Below are positions 32,295 through 41,024 of a DNA stretch of 64,000 bases, piece by piece. Each line of letters begins with the position of its first letter. Within the stretch, counting starts at the first letter, position 1. The translations under genes were made by a program, and so were the position numbers. The notes under the pieces are model-generated. The model saw only the letters and a list, made by a program, of their open reading frames with translations. It was not told where the DNA came from and did not search any database. The stretch is from Microbacteriaceae bacterium (lineage in GTDB: Bacteria > Actinomycetota > Actinomycetes > Actinomycetales > Microbacteriaceae), in the NCBI GenBank assembly GCA_031177985.1, contig JAPSJW010000001.1, positions 929,534 through 993,533 on the forward strand, in the 5' to 3' direction.

Positions 32295-33482
32295 CTATCC
32301 CGCGAGGAGCGCGTCGATACCGGCCGGACTCAACGCGGAATCGATCGCGAGCACGCTCGCGCCGATCACGGCGGCGTCCTGCGCCGCGACCGACTGGACG
32401 ATCGAGAGGTGCTCGGTGGCGAGGGGCAGCGAGCCGGTGTACACGACCTCGCGCACTCCGGCCAGCAGGTGCTCGCCGACCTGCGCCATCGAGCCGCCCA
32501 GCACGATCACCGACGGGTTGAGCAGGCTCACGCACACGGTCAGCACCTCGCCGATGTCGCGTCCGGCCTGGCGCACCGCACGGATCGCGTCGACGTCGCC
32601 GGCGCGCACCAGGTCGACCACCTGCTGGCCCGTCTCGACCTCGACTCCTGCCTCGCGCAGCTGGCGCGCGATGGCGGGGCCCGAGGCCATCGCCTCGAGG
32701 CATCCGGTGTTGCCGCAGGTGCACACGACTCCCGCGCCGCGGGGGAGCCGGACGTGGCCGATGTCACCGGCCGAGCCCTGGGCTCCGCGCTGCAGCACGC
32801 CTCCGGAGATGATGCCGCTGCCGACGCCCGTCGCGACCTTGACGAACAGCAGGTGCTCGACGTCGCGGAAGGCGAGGCGGTGCTCGCCCATGGCCATGAT
32901 GTTGACGTCGTTGTCGACGAGCGCGGGGATGCCGAGGTGGCGGTCGATCCACTCGGGCACGTCGAAGCCGTCCCAGCCGGGCATGATCGGCGGGTTGATG
33001 GCGCGACCGGTGTCGTGCTCGACCGGGCCGGGCAGGCCGATGCCGATGGCGAGCACGTCGTCGAGGTCGCGGTCGAGGCCCTTGAGCAGCTGCGTGCTCG
33101 ACGTCACGACGGCTTCGAGCACGGGCTCGGGCCCCTCGGCGATCGGCCGGCGCTCCTGGGAACGGGCGAGGATCGTGCCCGTGAGGTCGGAGACGACGAC
33201 GGTCGCGTGGCTCGCCCCCAGGTCGGCCGCGAGCACCAGCCGGGCGCTCGGCGCCAGGGCGAACTGCGAGGGCGGGCGTCCGCCGCTCGAGATGCTCTCG
33301 CCCACCGGTTCGACGAGGCCGAGTTCCCGCAGCGCATCGACCCGCAGACCGACCGTCGACCGGGCAAGCCCCGTCAGCGCCGCGAGCTCCGCCCGCGTGC
33401 GCGGGCGCCCGTCCCGCAGCAGCTGGAAGAGGTCGCTCGCTCCTGCCGCACCGGAGACGGCGACCGTGCGGGGCGCGGTCAT
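32295..33482 (-). CDS. ROK family transcriptional repressor
   Basis: A 395-residue regulator. The winged helix-turn-helix is at about residues 20-80 ([20 protein letters not shown]), followed by the ROK domain with [26 protein letters not shown] and the zinc cluster [11 protein letters not shown] preceded by IGHVR. ATG 33482 was chosen; a further in-frame ATG at 33533 would lie inside the operator region. It is divergent from the isomerase/dehydrogenase operon and heads the thuA/YqaJ operon, and probably represses both through the dyads at 33528-33566. Confidence 0.92.
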   Translation of the reverse strand: MTAPRTVAVSGAAGASDLFQLLRDGRPRTRAELAALTGLARSTVGLRVDALRELGLVEPVGESISSGGRPPSQFALAPSARLVLAADLGASHATVVVSDLTGTILARSQERRPIAEGPEPVLEAVVTSSTQLLKGLDRDLDDVLAIGIGLPGPVEHDTGRAINPPIMPGWDGFDVPEWIDRHLGIPALVDNDVNIMAMGEHRLAFRDVEHLLFVKVATGVGSGIISGGVLQRGAQGSAGDIGHVRLPRGAGVVCTCGNTGCLEAMASGPAIARQLREAGVEVETGQQVVDLVRAGDVDAIRAVRQAGRDIGEVLTVCVSLLNPSVIVLGGSMAQVGEHLLAGVREVVYTGSLPLATEHLSIVQSVAAQDAAVIGASVLAIDSALSPAGIDALLAG

Positions 33483-33527
33483 CCCGTCATCCAACCACAC
33501 CCGGTCGAGCCGGTGGACACTAAGCAA

Positions 33528-33566
33528 CGTCATATGACGGACTTTCGATTGGCGCTCGACGAAAGT
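33528..33566. promoter_or_regulatory. Two operator dyads in the ROK divergent region
   Basis: CGTCATATGACG (33528-33539) is a perfect 12-bp palindrome. ACTTTCG (33541-33547) is repeated inverted as CGAAAGT (33560-33566). They sit between the ROK gene and the isomerase gene. A TTTCG/CGAAA core is typical of actinobacterial ROK sites, so the second is the stronger ROK candidate. Confidence 0.6.
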
Positions 33567-33634
33567 TCTCCTAGGCTGGGGGAGGCCTTCTGGCGGCGTC
33601 AGCCGTCATCCGTTCTCTCAGCGAGGAGAAACTC

Positions 33635-34381
33635 GTGACGCAAGCCCCCGTGTCCGTGCAGCTCTACACCGTGCGCGACACCGTCGCCTCCGACCTCTCG
33701 ACCGCCCTCGAGCGGCTCGCAGGGCTCGGCTTCCGCAACGTCGAGCTGTTCGGCTTCGTCGACCGCGCCGACGAGTACGCCGAGCTGCTGCCCCGTTTCG
33801 GGCTCAGCGCTCCGACGGCGCACGCATCACTCGTGAACGGCGACGTCGACGCGACCTTCGCCGCGGCGAAGAAGGTCGGCGTGCAGACGGTGATCGACCC
33901 GCACATCCCGGCAGAGAAGTGGCGGACCCGCGAGGACGTCGAGGCGACCGCCTCCGCCCTCGCCTCCATCGCGACGCGCGCAGCCGACCACGGACTGAAG
34001 GTCGGCTACCACAACCACTGGTGGGAGCTCGAGGAGCGGATCGACGGCACGCCCGCGCTCGAGGTGCTCGCAGACGCTCTCCCCGCCGAGGTCGTGCTCG
34101 AGCTCGACACCTACTGGTCGGAGGTCGGCGGAGTGCCGGCGGCCGACCTGCTGAAGCGACTCGGCGACCGCGTCGTCGCGATCCACGTCAAGGACGGCCC
34201 CGTCAGCCGCGACAACAAGCAGCAGAAGGCCGTCGGCGGCGGCTCCGTCGACGTGCTCGGCATCCTCGAGGCGGCGCCGCAGGCCCTGCGCGTCGTCGAG
34301 CTCGACGACTACGACGGCGAGGTCTGGGACGCCCTCGCCGCGAGCGTCGTCTTCCTGCGCGAGAACGGCGTCGAGCTGTGA
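33635..34381 (+). CDS. Sugar phosphate isomerase/epimerase (TIM barrel)
   Basis: A 248-residue AP-endonuclease-2-like TIM barrel. Conserved parts are VSVQLYTVRDTV at strand one, GFRNVELFGF, the metal-ligand region GLKVGYHNHWWELE, VVLELDTYW and VVAIHVKDGP, and VVELDDYDGE near the end. It probably isomerises a keto-sugar intermediate. Start is GTG with AGCGAGGAGAAA upstream. It overlaps the following dehydrogenase gene by four bases. Confidence 0.9.
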   Translation: MTQAPVSVQLYTVRDTVASDLSTALERLAGLGFRNVELFGFVDRADEYAELLPRFGLSAPTAHASLVNGDVDATFAAAKKVGVQTVIDPHIPAEKWRTREDVEATASALASIATRAADHGLKVGYHNHWWELEERIDGTPALEVLADALPAEVVLELDTYWSEVGGVPAADLLKRLGDRVVAIHVKDGPVSRDNKQQKAVGGGSVDVLGILEAAPQALRVVELDDYDGEVWDALAASVVFLRENGVEL

Positions 34382-35484
34382 CCGGCACCGGACGCGTCGG
34401 CGTCGGCGTCATCGGCGCCGGGGTCATCAGCACGCAGTACCTCGACAACCTGACGACCTTCCCCGACGTCGAGGTGCTCTTCATCGCCGACCTCGATGTC
34501 ACCCGCGCTCGGGCGCAGGCCGAGAAGTACGGCGTCCCCGGTTTCGGCACGACCGAGGAGCTGCTCGCGCACCCCGACGTCGAGATCGTCGTGAACCTGA
34601 CGATCCCGGCCGCGCACGTCGAGGTGGCGCTGCAGGCGCTCGCCGCCGGCAAGCACGTGTGGAGCGAGAAGCCCTTCGCCCTCGACCGCGGGAGCGGCCG
34701 CCGCCTGCTCGAGGAGTCGAAGCGCACCGGCCTGCGCGTCGCGACGGCACCCGACACCTTCCTCGGCGCGGGTCTGCAGACCGGCAAGCGCCTGATCGCC
34801 GAGGGGCGCATCGGCCAGCCGCTCACCGCCCTGACGCTGTTCCAGGCCTCGGGTCCGGAGTCCTGGCACCCGAACCCCGACTTCCTCTACGCCGTCGGTG
34901 CCGGCCCGCTCTTCGACATGGGTCCGTACTACCTGACGACCCTCGTGCAGAACCTCGGGCCCGTGAAGCGCGTCGCGGCCACCGCATCGACGTCGCGCGA
35001 GACCCGCATCATCGGGTCGGGCCCCCGCGCGGGCGAGAGCTTCCCCGTCGAGGTGCCCACCCACGTCAGCGCCCTCATCGAGTTCGAGAGCGGGGCATCC
35101 GCCCAGAGCGTCTTCAGCTTCCAGTCCAGCGTGCGCCGGTCGGGCTTCGTGGAGATCGCGGGAACCGACGGCACGATCGTCTTCCCCGACCCCAACACCT
35201 TCGACGGCGACCTGCAGATCTGGCGCGACAACGTCGAAGAAGCGGAGGTCGTCCCCGCCGAAGGGCCCGTCTTCGGACGCGGCATGGGCGTGCTCGACCT
35301 GGCCCGCGCGATCCGCGCCGGCGTGCCCGAGCGGGCCACCGGCGAGCAGGCGTTCCACGTGCTCGACGTCATGGTGTCGATCGCCGAGGCGGCCGAGCGC
35401 GGCGAGTTCGTCGAGGTGGAGAGCACCGTGACGGTCGCCGACGCTCTCGACGAGAACTGGGACCCCACGGCCGCGACCCTGTAG
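34378..35484 (+). CDS. Gfo/Idh/MocA family oxidoreductase
   Basis: A 368-residue NAD(P)-dependent sugar dehydrogenase. The Rossmann motif is VGVIGAGVIST near the N-terminus, the catalytic region is GKHVWSEKPFALD with the conserved EKP, and the C-terminal alpha/beta domain has VGAGPLFDMGPYYLTTL with the catalytic-position Asp and Tyr. Coupled by a GTGA overlap to the isomerase gene; with the divergent ThuA gene this resembles ThuA/ThuB-like sugar oxidation loci. Substrate is not determined. Confidence 0.92.
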   Translation: MTGTGRVGVGVIGAGVISTQYLDNLTTFPDVEVLFIADLDVTRARAQAEKYGVPGFGTTEELLAHPDVEIVVNLTIPAAHVEVALQALAAGKHVWSEKPFALDRGSGRRLLEESKRTGLRVATAPDTFLGAGLQTGKRLIAEGRIGQPLTALTLFQASGPESWHPNPDFLYAVGAGPLFDMGPYYLTTLVQNLGPVKRVAATASTSRETRIIGSGPRAGESFPVEVPTHVSALIEFESGASAQSVFSFQSSVRRSGFVEIAGTDGTIVFPDPNTFDGDLQIWRDNVEEAEVVPAEGPVFGRGMGVLDLARAIRAGVPERATGEQAFHVLDVMVSIAEAAERGEFVEVESTVTVADALDENWDPTAATL

Positions 35485-35502
35485 CGCGGCTTCCGGCGCT
35501 GT

Positions 35503-35570
35503 CGAGCGCTGAGGTCCGCGTCGAGCGCTGAGAACCAGACCTCAGCACTCGCGCGGAACCTCAGCGCTCG
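35503..35570. repeat. Nested inverted repeats between convergent genes
   Basis: Outer arms CGAGCGCTGAGGT (35503-35515) and ACCTCAGCGCTCG (35558-35570) are perfect over 13 bp. Inner arms CGAGCGCTGAG (35522-35532) and CTCAGCACTCG (35541-35551) match with one mismatch. The same CGAGCGCTGAG word is thus used four times. It probably terminates the dehydrogenase operon and the ABC operon from both sides. Confidence 0.75.
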
Positions 35571-35573
35571 CGG

Positions 35574-36242
35574 TCACCGTTCGGTGAGGCGCCCCTGCTT
35601 GATGTGCAGCCGGCGCTCCGCACGCCTCGCCACCGCGGTGTCGTGCGTGACGATCACGACCGTCAGGCCCCGGTCGCGCCAGAGGCCCTCGAGCAGCTCC
35701 ATGATGTCGTCGCGGGTCTCCTCGTCCAGGTTGCCGGTCGGCTCGTCCGCGAGCAGCACCTCGGGCTCCTTCACGAGGGCCCTGGCAATGGCGACGCGCT
35801 GCTGCTGACCGCCCGAGAGCTCCGCCGGCAGGTGCCCGCCGCGATCGCCGAGGCCCACCGACTCGAGGGACTCGCGCGCACGCCGCCTGCGCGCATCCGT
35901 CTTCAGCCGGAACGGCTCGAGCGCCGTCTCGACGTTCTCCTGGGCGGTGAGGGTCGGGATCAGGTTGAAGCCCTGGAAGACGAAGCCGATCTGGTGCGAC
36001 CGCACCTTGGCGAGCCTGCGGTCGGCGAGCGACGAGAGCACTGATGATCCGAGCCCGATCGAGCCGCTCGTGGGGCGCTCGAGCGCCCCGAGCAGCTGCA
36101 GCAGCGTGGACTTGCCGCCGCCCGTCGGGCCCTGGATCGCGACGAGCTGCCCCTGCGGGATGACGAGGTCGACGTCCTTGAGAGCGGTGACGGTGCGCTG
36201 GCCCTGGCGATAGGTCTTGCCGACCTTGGTGAGCGTGTACAT
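35574..36242 (-). CDS. MacB/LolD-type ABC ATP-binding protein
   Basis: A 222-residue ATPase. Walker A is QGPTGGGKSTLLQ, the signature is LSGGQQQRVAIARAL, and Walker B is VLLADEPTGNLD with H-loop IVTHDTAV. The LADEPTGNLD form is typical for the MacB/LolD group that works with FtsX-type permeases in mechanotransmission rather than classical transport. It follows the permease gene by 25 bases. A bidirectional inverted repeat lies just downstream. Confidence 0.92.
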   Translation of the reverse strand: MYTLTKVGKTYRQGQRTVTALKDVDLVIPQGQLVAIQGPTGGGKSTLLQLLGALERPTSGSIGLGSSVLSSLADRRLAKVRSHQIGFVFQGFNLIPTLTAQENVETALEPFRLKTDARRRRARESLESVGLGDRGGHLPAELSGGQQQRVAIARALVKEPEVLLADEPTGNLDEETRDDIMELLEGLWRDRGLTVVIVTHDTAVARRAERRLHIKQGRLTER

Positions 36243-36267
36243 GGGATGTCCTTTCGAGTGGGGTCGG

Positions 36268-37701
36268 TCAGGCGACGCTGCGGAGAGCCTCGGCGGGGCG
36301 GAGTCGCGCAGCGCGCCACCCGCCGAAGGCCCCGGCGAGCAGCCCGCCGAGCACCGCGAGGCCCACGGCGAGCAGCAGCACGATGGGGGTGACGGATGCG
36401 GACAGCGTCACGGTGGTCTCCGCGGCCGTCTCGGTCATCGGCCCCGACGGACCGACGAGCCCGCCGAGCGGGGACTCGCCCGCGGTGAGGCTGGGAGCTG
36501 CGAGGTTGATCGCGAGCACGGCGGCGAACCCCAGCGCGATGCCGAGCGCCCCGCCGAGCAGCCCCTGCACGAGGGATTCCCCGGCGACCTGGCGCACGAT
36601 GCGGCCGTTGCTCCAGCCGATCGCCTTGAGCGTGCCGAACTCGCGGGTGCGACGGGTCACGCCCGAGATGGTGAAGAGGATGGCGAGCAGGAAGGCCGCC
36701 GCCAGCACGAGGAGCGAGAGCCAGGCGCCGAGGTTCGCGATGAGGGTCGATGCGGTCGACAGCGAGCCGGAGACGTTCGAGGCGAGGTCGGCCTGGGTGC
36801 TGACCGTCGCATCCGGCAGCTCGCTCTCGAGAGCGGTGCTGACAGCGTCGACGGATGATGCGCTGTCGGCCTGCACGTAGACGGTCGTCACCTGGTCATC
36901 GAGGTCGGCGAGCTCCTGTGCGACATCGAGCGGGATGTACGCGTCGGAGGCGGTCGCCGCATCGGCCGTCGCCGAGGCGACGATCCCCACGACCTCGAAC
37001 TCCTCGCCCGCGATCGTGACCGTGTCGCCCACAGCGAGGTCCTCGCTCGAGGCATAGGTCTGGTCGAGCACGGCGACCGGGGCTCCGGCGTCGGAGTCCT
37101 CGAGCATCCGGCCGTCGACGAGCTCGGTCGCGCTCAGCGGACCGACCTCGACGGAGTCGACGCCCTCCACCGAGAAGGTGTCGACCCCGAACTCGCTGCC
37201 GCCGGCGCCATCCGCCCCGCCGGTGCCCGGCACAGCCGGAGCCACCATGTCCTGGGTGACCTCGCCGTCGTCCGAGGCGGCGGGCATCGCGCCGCTGAAG
37301 GTCATGTTCTCGAGCGAGAGGGTGCCGGCCGCCGACGCGACGCCGTCGACCGACGCCACCGTCTCGATCGTCGAGGCGTCCATCGCCACGGATCCGCGGG
37401 CGGTCACGAGGCGCGACTGCGAGAGCTCTGTGGTGCCCTCGGCGGTCTCTCCGTCGTCCCGTCCGAACGTGAACGTCTGCGGGCCCGTGCCGCCCTCGCC
37501 GGGTTCGAACGTGCCGGTGACGGTTAGGTCCGTGCCCACACCGTAGATCGACTCGAGCACGCGGGACTGCGCCTCGCGCACGCCGGCCGAGACGGCGTTG
37601 AGCACGACGACGAGGGCGATGGCTAGTGCCATCCCGATGGCGATGATGGTGGTCTGCTTGCGGCGATTCGCCAGTTCGCGCAGCAGGTAGGTGCCGAACA
37701 T
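36268..37701 (-). CDS. FtsX-like ABC permease (MacB type)
   Basis: A 477-residue permease with four membrane helices: one at about residues 18-40 (TTIIAIGMALAIALVVVLNA), then a large periplasm-side domain (about 45-345, acidic and Gly-rich), and three helices within 350-470 (LLVLAAAFLLAILFTISGV; RRTREFGTLKAIGWSNGRIV between). This is the MacB/FtsX topology. ATG 37701 has AAGGAG upstream. The divergent OmpR-type two-component system at 37848 is the likely regulator. Confidence 0.9.
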   Translation of the reverse strand: MFGTYLLRELANRRKQTTIIAIGMALAIALVVVLNAVSAGVREAQSRVLESIYGVGTDLTVTGTFEPGEGGTGPQTFTFGRDDGETAEGTTELSQSRLVTARGSVAMDASTIETVASVDGVASAAGTLSLENMTFSGAMPAASDDGEVTQDMVAPAVPGTGGADGAGGSEFGVDTFSVEGVDSVEVGPLSATELVDGRMLEDSDAGAPVAVLDQTYASSEDLAVGDTVTIAGEEFEVVGIVASATADAATASDAYIPLDVAQELADLDDQVTTVYVQADSASSVDAVSTALESELPDATVSTQADLASNVSGSLSTASTLIANLGAWLSLLVLAAAFLLAILFTISGVTRRTREFGTLKAIGWSNGRIVRQVAGESLVQGLLGGALGIALGFAAVLAINLAAPSLTAGESPLGGLVGPSGPMTETAAETTVTLSASVTPIVLLLAVGLAVLGGLLAGAFGGWRAARLRPAEALRSVA

Positions 37702-37752
37702 GCGGTGCTCCTTCGGTCGACGTTGAGTGTCGGCCCGACGGTAGGGATCGGC

Positions 37753-37791
37753 GCTATGGCTGCCGTAGTCGGCGGCTATGTCTTCGCTATG
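37753..37791. promoter_or_regulatory. Three phased GCTATG direct repeats
   Basis: GCTATG lies at 37753-37758, 37775-37780 and 37786-37791, spaced 22 and 11 bp, so all on one helix face. CATAGG at 37820-37825 adds an inverted half-site. The region is between the divergent FtsX permease gene and the OmpR-type regulator gene, and the pattern fits OmpR-family binding. Confidence 0.6.
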
Positions 37792-37834
37792 CGAGCTCCG
37801 ATGCCGCACACAGAATGCGCATAGGAAACGCTCG

Positions 37835-37840
37835 GATACT
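37835..37840 (+). promoter_or_regulatory. -10-like GATACT, probably leaderless
   Basis: GATACT ends seven bases before the ATG at 37848. No -35 consensus and no ribosome-binding site are present, which fits an activated, leaderless promoter. The phased repeats just upstream would be the activator sites. Confidence 0.45.
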
Positions 37841-37847
37841 GCTGACC

Positions 37848-38579
37848 ATGACGATTCCGACCGCGCAGCCGCGCCTTACGAGGCCAGATGGCTCACCCAT
37901 CCGCGCTGTCGTCGTCGACGACGAGGACTCGCTCACCGACCTGCTCTCGATGGCGCTGCGCTACGAGGGCTGGGAGGTGAAGACGGCGGATGCGGGGCAG
38001 CGGGCCCTCTCGCTCATCCGCGACTTCAGGCCCGACGTCATCGTGCTCGACATCATGCTCCCCGACATCGACGGGATGACGGTGCTGAGCCGGCTGCGCA
38101 GCGACGGCAACCAGACGCCCATCCTGTTCCTCACCGCGAAGGACTCGCTCGACGACCGCATCGCGGGGCTCACCGTCGGCGGCGACGACTACGTGACGAA
38201 GCCGTTCAGCCTGGAGGAGCTCGTCGCGCGCCTGAGGGGCCTCATCCGCCGTTCGGCGCTCGCGGTCGGGGCTCCCGAGACGGTGCTGCGGGTCGGCGAC
38301 CTCGAGCTCGACGAGGAGAGCTTCGAGGTGCGCAGGGGCGAGACGCCGATCGAGCTCACCGCGACCGAGTTCGAGCTGCTGCGCTACCTGATGCGCAACC
38401 CGCGGCGCGTGCTCTCGAAGGCGCAGATCCTCGACCGGGTCTGGAGCTACGACTTCGGCGGCAAGTCGAGCGTCGTCGAGCTCTACATCTCCTACCTGCG
38501 CAAGAAGGTCGACTCCCTCGGCGCCCCGATGATCCACACCGTGCGCGGTGTCGGCTACGTGCTGAAGCCGGCACCCTGA
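37848..38579 (+). CDS. OmpR/PhoB-type response regulator
   Basis: A 243-residue regulator. The receiver domain shows VVVDDEDSLTD, the phosphoacceptor in DVIVLDIMLPDIDG near residue 68, FLTAKDSLDD and YVTKPFSLEEL. The winged-helix output domain is at about 145-240 (LTATEFELLRYLMRNPRRVL ... YLRKKVDSLG ... TVRGVGYVL). ATG 37848 was chosen over ATG 37815. It overlaps the kinase gene (stop TGA shares A with ATG). Confidence 0.93.
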   Translation: MTIPTAQPRLTRPDGSPIRAVVVDDEDSLTDLLSMALRYEGWEVKTADAGQRALSLIRDFRPDVIVLDIMLPDIDGMTVLSRLRSDGNQTPILFLTAKDSLDDRIAGLTVGGDDYVTKPFSLEELVARLRGLIRRSALAVGAPETVLRVGDLELDEESFEVRRGETPIELTATEFELLRYLMRNPRRVLSKAQILDRVWSYDFGGKSSVVELYISYLRKKVDSLGAPMIHTVRGVGYVLKPAP

Positions 38580-39991
38580 TGCGCCCGTGGACGCTGCGGA
38601 CACGGCTCGTCGCGACGATCGTCGCGCTGCTCGCGGCGGCAGCGGTCGTGATCGGCGCGGTCAGCGTGGTGGCGCTGCGCAGCATCCTCGTGGAGCGGGT
38701 GGACGAGGATCTGCGCGGCAGCGTGCAGCAGGTGCAGCACCTGGTCGACGGCCCGCCCGCCGGCCCCGGCCAGTTCTTCACGCCCGGCCAGCCGCTCGAG
38801 ACCCTGCTCGCCGTGCGCGAGGACGACCGCATCCAGGCGAACCTGCTCGCCGTCGCCGACCGTCCGTCCGTCTCCGGCGCCGGCGCGCTGGCGGCGCTCG
38901 CCGACGTGCCCGCAGACGGGCTCCCGCACACCGTCGCCCTCGGCGACCTGGGCGAGTACCGCATCACGGTCGCCGCCTCGTCGGGTCAGACGGACATCCT
39001 GGTGGGCCTGCCGCTCTCCGGCGTGCAGCAGACGACGTCGCAGCTCACCCTCGTCGTGGTGCTCGTCGCGCTGCTCGGCGTGCTCGCGGCCGGGGCCGCG
39101 GCATCCGTCTCGGTGCGGCTGGCGCTGCGACCGCTCGACCGGGTCGCGGCGACCGCCTCCCACGTCGCCGGGCTGCCGCTCGACCGCGGCGACGTGTCGC
39201 TCGCGGTGCGGGTGCCGGAGCAGGACACGGACGAACGCACCGAGGTCGGACGCGTCGGCGCCGCCTTCAACCGGATGCTCGGGCACGTCTCGCGCTCGCT
39301 GCAGGCCCGCGAGGCGAGCGAGCGCAAGGTGCGCACGTTCGTGGCGGATGCGAGTCACGAGCTGCGCACGCCGCTCGCGTCGATCCGCGGCTACTCGGAG
39401 CTCACCCGCCGCAGCGGCCACGAGCTGCCGCCGGACATCGTGCACGCTCTCGGACGCATAGAGTCCGAGTCGACACGCATGACCTCCCTCGTGGAGGACC
39501 TGCTGCTGCTCGCCCGCCTCGATGAGGGGCGGGAGCTCGCCCGCGACCCCGTCGACCTCTCCGCACTGGCGGCGGATGCGCTGAGCGACGCGGCCGCCGC
39601 CGGTCCGGACCACGAGTGGCTGCTGTCGATCCCCGACTCACCGGTCGTCGTGCCGGGCGACGCGGCCCGCCTGCACCAGGTGCTCGCCAACCTGCTCGCG
39701 AACGCGCGCGTGCACACCCCCGCAGGGACGACGGTGACCTGCTCGGTGTCGCTCTCGGGCCCCTCCGCCGTGCTCTCGGTCGCCGACGACGGCCCGGGCA
39801 TCGACCCCGCCGTGCGCGACACCGTCTTCGAGCGCTTCGTGCGCGGCGACTCCTCCCGCTCCCGCAGTGCCGGCTCCACCGGGCTCGGACTCGCGATCGT
39901 GCAGGCGGTCGTCGCCGCGCACGGCGGCACCGTGACGGTGGACTCCGGTCCCTCGGGCACGGTGTTTCGGGTGACCCTGCCGCAGGGCTGA
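38579..39991 (+). CDS. OmpR-family sensor histidine kinase
   Basis: A 470-residue kinase: helix one at about residues 10-32, an extracytoplasmic sensor region of about 115 residues, helix two at about 155-178, a HAMP linker, the dimerisation box FVADASHELRTPLASIRGYS with His near 260, and the HATPase domain (HQVLANLLANARVHTP, VADDGPGIDP, GSTGLGLAIVQAVVAAHGG). It should sense an envelope signal and phosphorylate the regulator encoded just before it, which likely drives the MacB-type ABC operon. Confidence 0.93.
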   Translation: MRPWTLRTRLVATIVALLAAAAVVIGAVSVVALRSILVERVDEDLRGSVQQVQHLVDGPPAGPGQFFTPGQPLETLLAVREDDRIQANLLAVADRPSVSGAGALAALADVPADGLPHTVALGDLGEYRITVAASSGQTDILVGLPLSGVQQTTSQLTLVVVLVALLGVLAAGAAASVSVRLALRPLDRVAATASHVAGLPLDRGDVSLAVRVPEQDTDERTEVGRVGAAFNRMLGHVSRSLQAREASERKVRTFVADASHELRTPLASIRGYSELTRRSGHELPPDIVHALGRIESESTRMTSLVEDLLLLARLDEGRELARDPVDLSALAADALSDAAAAGPDHEWLLSIPDSPVVVPGDAARLHQVLANLLANARVHTPAGTTVTCSVSLSGPSAVLSVADDGPGIDPAVRDTVFERFVRGDSSRSRSAGSTGLGLAIVQAVVAAHGGTVTVDSGPSGTVFRVTLPQG

Positions 39992-40014
39992 CCCGTTCGC
40001 GGGCATCCGTTCCA

Positions 40015-40073
40015 TCGAGTCGGGAGTAGTTGGGCTTATCCGCGCCCCGAGACCCCGACTACTCCCGACTCGA
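40015..40073. repeat. Long inverted repeat, copy 1 of the GTCGGGAGTA family
   Basis: Left arm TCGAGTCGGGAGTAGT (40015-40030) and right arm ACTACTCCCGACTCGA (40058-40073) are perfect over 16 bp; with one G-T pair the stem extends to 20 bp. The right arm supplies the stop codon and last codons of the DUF559 gene. The element is related in sequence to the one at 41025-41081. Confidence 0.8.
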
Positions 40074-40967
40074 GAAAGAGAGGGCGCCGCGGATGCGGCG
40101 TTCTAGCCGGTCGAACCGGATGAGGTGGTCGCCGGTCGCACGGAGGTGGGTCCACCCGGCGTCGCGATACCGCTCGCCGCGCTCCACGTCATCCCGAAAG
40201 GTGTGCCGGTCCGTGCGGTGCACGTCGCCGTCGTAGTCGAGCGCAACCCGCTGCTCCGGCCAAGCCAGGTCGGGAACTCCCACGAAGAACCCGCCGGAGT
40301 CGAAGACCCGGTGACCGATGATCGGCTCGGGGAGCCCAGCGCGGAGGACGAGCAGACGCAGCCTCGTCTCGGCGGGCGAATCGGTGCCGGGGCGGACGAG
40401 CTCGAGGGCGGCCCGCAGCCGCTTCGCGCCTGGACGCCGCTCCGCGCGTCGCACCGCGTCCGCCAGCCGCTCGACTGTCGCAAGCGGATGCGTCCTCCGG
40501 AGGAGCCCGTCGCCTGCGATGACCAACGCTTCCAGTCCCACCTCGGAGGCCGCCTGCACCCAGGCGTCGATGGGGGCGGAGCAGCGGATGCCGCGGACGG
40601 TCGCCACGGGAACTGGCCGCGAGAGGCGGTGGCCGGTCACTCCGGCGACCTGCGGCGGGAAGCGCGGCGTCGCCACCGAGACGTGGAGGGTTCGAGGGTC
40701 GGCGTCGACCGGGATCCCATGCAGAAGGAGAGCCGTTGAGTGGCTGAAGAACTCGTCGTTCCCGGCGTGCACCAGGTAGGCGCGGCATCTGGCGATGAGT
40801 TCGCCGTACTGCGAGGCAGCGGGCACGGGGAGGACGCGGACTCCACGATGCGGCGCTACGAGGTCGGTGCCGCGCAGTCGATCCGGGGTGAGCCCGGCGC
40901 CCAGGCCCTCGGTAGTGGAGAAGGGGCGTCCGAGTAGGTCGGCCGGGAGAGCACCGGGGCGTCGCAT
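40059..40967 (-). CDS. DUF559-type protein, PD-(D/E)XK-like
   Basis: A 302-residue protein. The N-terminal two thirds resemble AbiEi-like antitoxin proteins (LTPDRLRGTDLVAPHRGVRV, STALLLHGIPV, VRGIRCSAPIDAWVQAA), and the C-terminal DUF559 region has SPAETRLRLLVLRAGL, VPDLAWPEQRVALDYDGDVH and a final LRATGDHL, which is a Vsr-like nuclease core. This architecture is frequent in Microbacteriaceae and of unknown function. The last codons lie inside an inverted repeat, and a second copy of that repeat lies upstream. Confidence 0.8.
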   Translation of the reverse strand: MRRPGALPADLLGRPFSTTEGLGAGLTPDRLRGTDLVAPHRGVRVLPVPAASQYGELIARCRAYLVHAGNDEFFSHSTALLLHGIPVDADPRTLHVSVATPRFPPQVAGVTGHRLSRPVPVATVRGIRCSAPIDAWVQAASEVGLEALVIAGDGLLRRTHPLATVERLADAVRRAERRPGAKRLRAALELVRPGTDSPAETRLRLLVLRAGLPEPIIGHRVFDSGGFFVGVPDLAWPEQRVALDYDGDVHRTDRHTFRDDVERGERYRDAGWTHLRATGDHLIRFDRLERRIRGALSFSSRE

Positions 40968-41024
40968 CCGCCCAGCGTGCCCAGCCGCGCGCGCCGCCGT
41001 CGCCGATCCTCCACAGCCATCCGA

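Noticed and set aside
40059..40967. Calling the DUF559 gene part of a complete AbiEi/AbiEii toxin-antitoxin pair
   Set aside because: No nucleotidyltransferase toxin gene is adjacent; only the domain resemblance is present.
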